Source: Chitinophagales bacterium (GTDB lineage: Bacteria > Bacteroidota > Bacteroidia > Chitinophagales > Chitinophagaceae). Taken from it: a stretch of DNA of 7,177 bases. The translations under genes were made by a program, and so were the position numbers. The notes under the pieces were generated by a model. That model saw only the letters and a list, made by a program, of their open reading frames with translations. It was not told the origin of the DNA and did not search any database. Below, piece after piece: positions 6,423 to 7,177 of the stretch (the stretch's first letter is position 1; each line of letters starts with the position of its first letter). Location: contig JANXYS010000168.1 of NCBI GenBank assembly GCA_025355935.1, forward strand, positions 1 through 7,177, in the 5' to 3' direction.

Positions 6423-6600
6423 ATCACCTGAGACACAACGATTGTCGCTATTTGGCCGGCAGTCATGTTCACAAAAAGTATCTAAGTAAACGGCTTGGTC
6501 CGGGGTCTTATTTTGCATCGTGTTAGGCGACGAACCATCCCCGATTAAAACACTTAAGTTAAAATTCGACCACATAGTATTAATTATCACCTCCAAAAAA

Positions 6601-7146
6601 ATGCTTCTCATGCTTTGCACCAAACATATACTACTAGTTATTTTTCTTATTAGTTCCTGTTCAAGAATAGATGCTCAGGGGATCAGTGCAAAGTCAATTG
6701 CGCCTGTTTTCAACAACACTGAGAGCATAACTGGCAAAGCACAAAACTTAAATACACCGTATAATACTGCAGGCGATAAATTATATATGGTAGGCAACCA
6801 GGATGGTACTTTTCCGGATTTAGGTTGGCATGTAAAAGGTGAAATGGGTGGAATCTGGCATCATCCTATCAAACTTTTAGATGGCTTTGAAGCAAGTATT
6901 ACCGTAGATAATAAAAATTATGAATTGAACAAGGCCGACGCTTTTGTAAATTTTCCTTTCGGGAATAAACATGTTTACAATAGTTTTTCAAATAAAATTT
7001 CCATTGAAAGATTCCAGTTTGTTCCGGACGAAATGGGTGCGGTATATGTTGAATATTCCATAAAAAATAATAGCAGTAAAATTAGATCCAAGGCTGAGAC
7101 TAGCACCATGAAACAATATAAACTTAACGGGAGAAGATTAATATGA
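6601..7146 (+). pseudogene. Truncated N-terminus of a glycogen-debranching-type glycoside hydrolase
   Basis: A 181-residue product starting at ATG 6601, chosen because it begins a signal sequence: MLLMLCTKHILLVIFLISSC, with a possible lipobox ISSC, then SRIDAQ. A GTG at 6520 would add 27 unlikely residues. After a polar stretch comes YNTAGDKLYMVGNQDGTFPD, then LGWHVKGEMGGIWHHPIKLL and DGFEASI, then NFPFGNKHVYNSF and SIERFQFVPDEMGAVYVEYS. This resembles the start of Bacteroidota secreted proteins annotated as glycogen debranching, which to my knowledge are several hundred residues long with a catalytic barrel further on. Here the resemblance ends near residue 160 (NNSSKIRS), followed by about 20 unrelated residues and a stop. 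No catalytic residues are present, so it is probably a remnant. The family assignment is from memory and moderate. Confidence 0.5.
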
Positions 7147-7177
7147 AAATAAAAAACGTCTTAAAAAAATTACTTAT
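7143..7177 (+). CDS. Start of a further gene, cut by the window end
   Basis: An ATG at 7143 overlaps the TGA of the preceding frame (ATGA, stop at 7144-7146) and opens MKIKNVLKKLL up to the window edge. The basic start would suit a signal peptide or membrane protein, but only eleven codons are visible and no family can be named. The overlap suggests translational coupling to whatever frame lies before it. Confidence 0.35.
   Translation, partial: MKIKNVLKKLL

Noticed and set aside
5987..6472. Minus-strand frame of 161 codons opposite the esterase
   Set aside because: The + strand here carries the clear hydrolase catalytic residues; the minus-strand product is a shadow.
6423..6600. Terminator or promoter between the esterase and the truncated hydrolase
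   Set aside because: I looked for stem-loops with T-runs and for TAnnTTTG with a TTG at suitable distance and found none that holds.
1..7177. CRISPR array, tRNA, rRNA or insertion sequence
   Set aside because: No regularly spaced direct repeats, no tRNA-like cloverleaf, no rRNA-like sequence and no transposase frame were seen on either strand.

Overview
The window looks like chromosomal DNA from a Bacteroidota bacterium, probably of the Sphingobacteriia/Chitinophagia group. The evidence is a LytS/LytTR two-component pair, a DUF4288 protein, a LiaF-like membrane protein, an A-rich leader instead of a Shine-Dalgarno site in front of most genes, and a good Bacteroidota-type promoter (TTG, 20 bases, TAGATTTG). 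This assignment rests on recognising families by eye, not on a database search.

Positions 1-412 hold no convincing gene. The stretch contains a strong hairpin (212-256) that probably ends transcription from outside the window, then the promoter for the first operon. Positions 413-3444 are a compact, healthy four-gene operon on the + strand with gaps of 17, 22 and 14 bases: a LiaF-like membrane protein, a DUF4288 protein, a LytS-type sensor kinase and a LytTR response regulator. Together they look like a cell-envelope sensing unit: a four-helix membrane protein with an FGG-repeat beta domain, and a two-component pair to carry the signal to DNA.

From about 3445 the sequence is visibly more AT-rich and the genes are small, spaced out or damaged. 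There is an intact ABM-fold monooxygenase-like protein (3562-3870), a two-helix mini membrane protein (4002-4184), and a decayed unrecognised reading frame (4239-4623). A tiny possible minus-strand frame (4709-4834) follows. Next comes a secreted esterase-like hydrolase split in two (4892-6422), then the N-terminal piece of what resembles a Bacteroidota glycogen-debranching-type protein (6601-7146). The start of a further gene overlaps its stop and runs off the end.

The most striking observation is the break in the esterase. Between 5148 and 5301 the DNA is the reverse complement of what the gene needs. Turning this 154-base block round and removing the duplicated flanks restores one uninterrupted 492-codon frame, with signal peptide, N-terminal domain and Ser-Asp-His hydrolase domain. 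The arrangement A / rcB-X-rcA / B, with both flanks duplicated in inverted order, fits a replication template switch (or an assembly/amplification chimera). It does not fit a simple invertible switch: inverting at either repeat pair still leaves a stop codon.
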